A stretch of 64,000 nt of DNA from Gnetum montanum (taxonomy: Eukaryota; Streptophyta; Gnetopsida; Gnetales; Gnetaceae). The stretch covers positions 19,193 to 83,192 of the forward strand of contig MNCI01005513.1 of assembly GCA_015680685.1 (NCBI GenBank), read 5' to 3'. Position numbers and translations under genes: made by a program. The number at the start of each line of letters is the position of its first letter. Positions within the stretch are counted from its first letter, which is position 1. The notes under the pieces are model-generated. The model was not told the origin of the DNA. It saw nothing but the letters and a program-made list of their open reading frames with translations, and searched no databases. Below, piece by piece: positions 59,590 to 64,000 of the stretch.

Positions 59590-60147
59590 TACCCCCATGA
59601 CTGAATGAAAACTCATCCTTGAGTTCCTTACAAAAAATTGGAAAGGTATGGGATTATTGACTTGAATGACACTAATGGTTAATGGGGTGACACGTGAATG
59701 CATCATCATTATAATACATTGCAATATTAGTGTTCATGACCACAAGAGTGAACACTATACAAATTTGACATATAGCCTTATTTGGCAGCTAAGAGAGAAG
59801 AGAGAGAAGAAAAGAAGAAGGTGTGTTGCTGCCACTGCCAAAATTGCGCCTTCTGTTGTCCATCCATAACTACACCATCAATCTTGTTCCTTTCATAACT
59901 ATCCCAGCACTAATCCATCTTAAGTGTTTCCTCTAGGTCCAGTCCATTGTTGTATGATTGTCATCTGCACACACAACACAGTCTCATATTAGCAAGGATA
60001 AATAAATTACAATGTAGTTGATACATTTTCTTGGTGTACGGTCCATTGGCTGAGTTGTGATATGGCTAATATGGATTCTAGAGATATAACATTGGTGACT
60101 ACACAAGGTGTAGGGGTTAGGAGAAAATTGAAAAAATTGGACCAGGA

Positions 60148-60158
60148 CCCCCATGACT
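60148..60158 (-). other. Internal polypurine-tract-like motif (Y)
   Basis: AGTCATGGGGG on the minus strand, 556 bp upstream of the PPT. Confidence 0.55.
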
Positions 60159-60860
60159 AAGAGTGATCCTTTGGTAGTGATAGAATGGAAAAAGATAAGG
60201 AATAAGAAAGATCAAGAAAAAGAAACAATGGCAACACCGATAAAATGGATGTCAAAGGTGGTAATGAACAAAACAAATGGTGATTATGGAAATGTTTAAA
60301 GGAAAGAAGTTAACTGATGCAACAAATAGGAATGCCAGTGGGTCCTCCCCAAAGCAGGTTCATGCCCTTTATGCCCTGACAAACCCACATTCAAAAAGTT
60401 CGTAGGCTCTGGAAATGTCGTTCAGAAGCAAGAGTTAAATTCTTAACCACAAGAATTTACCAAAAAGACAACAATGCATCAACCAACATATATACTACTA
60501 ATACAACTAGCAATGAGATGGAAAGTGGAGGAAGAATAATGGGAGGAAGAGAGAAGAGAATGGAATGGAGTCCCAAGAACAAGGTGGTGTACATCCCCTT
60601 GTCTAGGTATGGTTAATGTGACTTAGTAGATCTCATTCCAAATCCAGCCTCAAACAATCCACATCCAGTGACTTCACATTAATACACTTGGCCAATCCAT
60701 CCACCTGAAGTAATAGGAATGCTTCCGCCAAAGAGTCACCACCATTTCAAGGAACAAGAAAGGGAAAAGTAGGAAGCGAGAAAGGACCTTAGTTAGAGGG
60801 AACATGTTTATTCAGTTCCATAACCAGTGCTTGTAGCCCAAATGATTATTTTTTCTAAGG

Positions 60861-60909
60861 GATGTGCTTTGAATTCTCACTTTTTTTCTTTTTGCGTGAG
60901 AATCACACC
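60861..60909 (-). repeat. Hairpin module of element Y
   Basis: On the minus strand GGTGTG - ATTCTCAC - A-rich loop - GTGAGAAT - TCAAAG - CACATC. The arms are perfectly complementary but differ in sequence from those of B and C. Confidence 0.7.
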
Positions 60910-62682
60910 ATGCAAAGACTTATTATTTTTATTAGCTCAGCTTCCCAATAATGGAGCAATGTCAAAATGGCAAGGAACACTCAAGAAGAAAACATCCAAG
61001 CACTCAAGAGAATGGCCAGCACAAATGCATCAAATCCCCTTGAAGTCACACCCTTTTCAGTCCTTGAGTCCTTCCTCAGTTTGAGAAATGCCCAGTCACC
61101 GATTTGTTAATAGTTTTATTATTAAGAAAGGCACTATATAGTTTCAAGCTAAGAGAGACCATAGAAATTTATGAATGCATATGGATGACATGGACTCATT
61201 GCCTGTTATATCAAAAGAACCATAGCTTAATATCATCATTATAACTCAAAGGTAAAAACCAAACATTAGCAATTAATAGAATATAGTTCATACCACCATC
61301 AAGAGAACTAATTAAGTGACAAACCTAACTTATGAGTGGCAAGGTACCCCTACACTCAACCATATGAATATGAGTGTTTCACAAGTGATCTAGTCGAACT
61401 CCAAGGATTAACTGATTACACACCTTAATGGAACACTTAAGGTTAATCAATCATTGTCTTCCCAAACTTACTTGCATTGTTACAATTGTATGGTTAAGTA
61501 AGCTTTAGGTGTATGATTTTTTATAGCTTTTATCTTTTTAATGTCTTATGCTGATAGGGGAAGGTAAGGATAACTAAGTGACTAACTTTTATTAACTATT
61601 CACTAACTAAGTTCTAATTGTTCCTAATACCAGTATCCGTTCCCACTTGCCGTACACATCCTGAACCAGTGCAACGCTACTAGGATTACCAAACGCTAAT
61701 TATTACTAGGTTACCAAGCGCTACACACATGCTCGAAGCGGTCGTACTGAGTGTACTTAACTAGGAGAGTCAAAGGTTGAGAGAGAGATTAATTAACTAG
61801 AAAAGCATTTAAACATTCAACAATAATGAATTACCAATTAGCTTAATTTGTATGCTGTAAGGTTTATCATAAAGTTTGTCTTTATTTTTGTACACAAATG
61901 TGTGCTCAGGTACAAATTTCTTGAATAAAGATCCATTCACTCTATGACTCCTACTATGGGCACACAGGAATTATTCTAACTTTAGAACGGTAAAACTGTA
62001 AGAGTTTGGCTAAGGGTCTAAGTCTGTCTTGAACAAGGGAAGCCGCCTCTATTTATAGAAGATGAGGCAGGACGTGATATCACGTGGCAGATGCAATATC
62101 GCATACATGATATCACGGCTCAGCATACCCCCATGACTGAATGAAAACTTGTCATCAAGTTCCTTACAAAATATTGGAAAGGTATGGGATTATTGACTTG
62201 AATGACACTAATGGTGAATGGGGTGACATATGAATGGATCATTATTATGATACATGGCAATATTAGTGTTCATGACCATAAAAGTGAACACTATACACAT
62301 TTGACATCTAGCCTTATTTAGCAGCTGAGAGAGAAGAGAGAGAAAAGAAGAAGATGTGTTGCTGTTGACTCAAAAATTGCACCTTCCATTATCCATCCAT
62401 AACAGTGCCATCAATCTTGTTCCTTGCATGACTGTTCCAGCACCAGTCCATCCTAAGTGTTTCCTCCAGCTCTAGTCCATTTTTGTATGATTGCCATCTA
62501 CACACACAACACAGTTTCATATTAGCAAGGATAAATAAATCACAATGCAGTTGATACCTTACCTCAATGTGCAGTTCATTGGCTAATTTGTGATATGGAT
62601 AATATGGATTCTAGAGATATAACACTAGCAACTACCCAAGGTGTAGGGGTTAGGAGAAAATTGAAAAAAATTGGACTAGGAT

Positions 62683-62692
62683 CCCCATGACT
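62683..62692 (-). other. Internal polypurine-tract-like motif (X)
   Basis: AGTCATGGGG on the minus strand (one G shorter than in the others), in the same place as in Y. Confidence 0.5.
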
Positions 62693-63388
62693 AAGAGTGA
62701 TCCTCCGATAGTGATAGAATGGAAAAAGCTAAGGAATAAGAAAGATGGAAAAAAATAAACGATGGCAACACCAATAAAATGGATGTCAGAGGTGGAAATG
62801 AAGAAAATAAATGTTAATTGTAGCAATGTTTAAGGAAACGAAGTTAACTGATCCACCAATTAGGAATGCCAGTGGGTCCTCCCCAAAGCAGGCTCATGTC
62901 CTTAATGCCCTAACAATCCCACATTCAAAGAGTACATAGGCTTTGAAAATGTCATTTGGAAGTAAGAGTTAAAGTCTTAACCATAAGAATTTACCATAAA
63001 TAAAACAATGCATCAACCAAAATATAGACTATTGATACAACCGGCAATGAGGTGGAACATGGAGAAAGAATGATGAGGAGAAGAGAATGGAATGGAGTTC
63101 CAAGAATAAGGTGGTGTACAGCCCCTTGTGTATTTATGGTTAATGTGACTGGGTAGATCTCATTCCAAATCCAGCCTCAAACAATCCACATCCAGTGACT
63201 TCACATTGATACACTTGGCTAATCCATCCACTTGAAGTAGCAAGAATGCTTCCGCCAAAGAGTCACCATCATTCCGAAGAAACGAAAAAGGAAAGAGTAG
63301 GAAGCAAGAGAGGGCCTTAGTTAGAGGGAACATGTTTGTTTAGTTCCATAACCAGTGCTTATAGCCTAGATGATTATTTTGTCTAAGG

Positions 63389-63455
63389 GGTGTGCTTTGA
63401 ATTCTCGCTGTGTTTGTTTGTTTGTTTTTTTTTTTTTTTTTGTGAAAACCACACC
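63389..63455 (-). repeat. Hairpin module of element X
   Basis: The outer GGTGTG/CACACC and TCAAAG are conserved. The arms (GGTTTTCAC, GAGAATTC) pair less well than in Y, and the loop is a long A run with CAAA repeats. Confidence 0.6.
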
Positions 63456-64000
63456 ATGCAAAGACTTATTATTATTCTTATTAGCTTAGCTTCCCAATAA
63501 TGGAGCAACGTCGGAATGGTAAGGAAAACTCAAGAAGAAAACATCCGAGCACCCAAGAGAATGGCTAACACAAATGTATCAAATCCCCTTGAAGTCACAC
63601 CCTTTTCAATCCTTGAGTCCTTCCTTAGTTTGAGAAGTGCCCAGTCACCAATTCGTTGATAGTTTTATGATTAAGAAAGGGACCATATAATTCCAAGCCA
63701 AGAGAGACCATAGAAATTTATGAATGCATGGATGACGTGGACTCATTGCCTATTATATCAAAAGAACCATATCTTAGTATCAACATTATAACTCCAAGGT
63801 AAAAACCAAACATTAGCAATCACTAGAATACCGTTCATACCACCACAGTCGCACTTATTAGGTGAAAAACCTAATCAACACAAACAACCACACAAAGAAA
63901 TGAAAAAGTATGAACGATGTTGCAAACCAAAAACAAGAAAAGTTAAAGAAATTTGTAAAACAAAAACTGAAAAAGGAACTGAGGGCCTTAATTGATCAGT

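Larger units (their letters stand above)
58793..61330 (-). mobile_element. Element Y: 3' LTR and 3' internal region, A-like family
   Basis: On the minus strand: internal 3' region (59603-61330), PPT AGTCATGGGGG (59592-59602), LTR (58793-59589). It is interrupted at 61330 by the LTR of X. Contains an internal PPT-like motif (60148-60158) and one hairpin module (60861-60909). No ORF2 or coding domain is visible. Confidence 0.8.
61331..64000 (-). mobile_element. Element X: 3' LTR and 3' internal region, running off the window
   Basis: LTR 61331-62125 (795 bp), PPT 62128-62138, internal region from 62139 to the window edge. It aligns throughout with Y up to about 63875 and then continues with the A-rich sequence that in C lies just downstream of integrase. 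It probably inserted into Y at CTAAC (61326-61330). Confidence 0.8.

Noticed and set aside
58793-63875. Simple 2.54-kb tandem duplication
   Set aside because: The break coincides with an LTR end, so a nested insertion explains it with fewer assumptions; kept as the alternative.
1-64000. CRISPR arrays, bacterial operons, rRNA or organelle inserts
   Set aside because: Spliced gene structure and plant retroelements throughout; none of these signatures was seen.

Overview
The window is nuclear DNA from a flowering (or at least seed) plant with a transposon-rich genome. It holds one apparently intact host gene with plant-type introns, surrounded by LTR retrotransposons of the Ty3/gypsy Athila-like kind: PBS resembling the tRNA-Asp type, gag-PR-RT-RNaseH-IN order, no chromodomain, and an extra ORF in the env position. 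The species cannot be named from the sequence. N runs and an N-bounded exact duplication show it is a draft scaffold.

Layout. 1-604: the 3' end of a + strand LTR. 753-35305: a nested cluster. Outer element A (- strand) is bounded by a perfect 5-bp target duplication, TATAT at 748-752 and 35306-35310. Element B (+ strand, 6324-19411) is inserted in A's protease region. Element C (- strand, about 21998-34499) is inserted in A's 5' LTR, and a later deletion fused C's 3' LTR to A's gag. 35306-36525: spacer. 36526-40614 (- strand): a 13-exon boron-transporter gene (BOR/SLC4 family, BOR4-like), whose splice sites and frames all join into 671 codons. 41200-45972: non-coding DNA with several local tandem duplications. 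45973-56396: element F (- strand), which has LTRs, PBS, gag, protease and ORF2 but no RT, RNase H or integrase. 56397-58792: unassigned spacer. 58793-64000: two same-family element 3' ends (Y and X, both - strand), best read as X nested in Y; X runs off the window.

All retrotransposon ORFs are broken. Many stops are TAG where a sister copy has CAG or TGG, as expected from decay of methylated DNA.

The most interesting signals are regulatory. In B, C and F a block of short palindromes followed by a TATA box lies upstream of ORF2. It resembles the palindrome block upstream of the TATA box in that element's own LTR. The palindrome core differs between families (GTATACG in B/C, CGATATC in F) but is the same at both sites within a family, which suggests two co-regulated promoters. 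A and X/Y have no visible ORF2 and no such internal block. Two further conserved features are a second polypurine-tract-like motif (AGTCATGGGGG) inside all six element copies where it can be sought, and a hairpin module whose arms differ between copies but mostly stay complementary.
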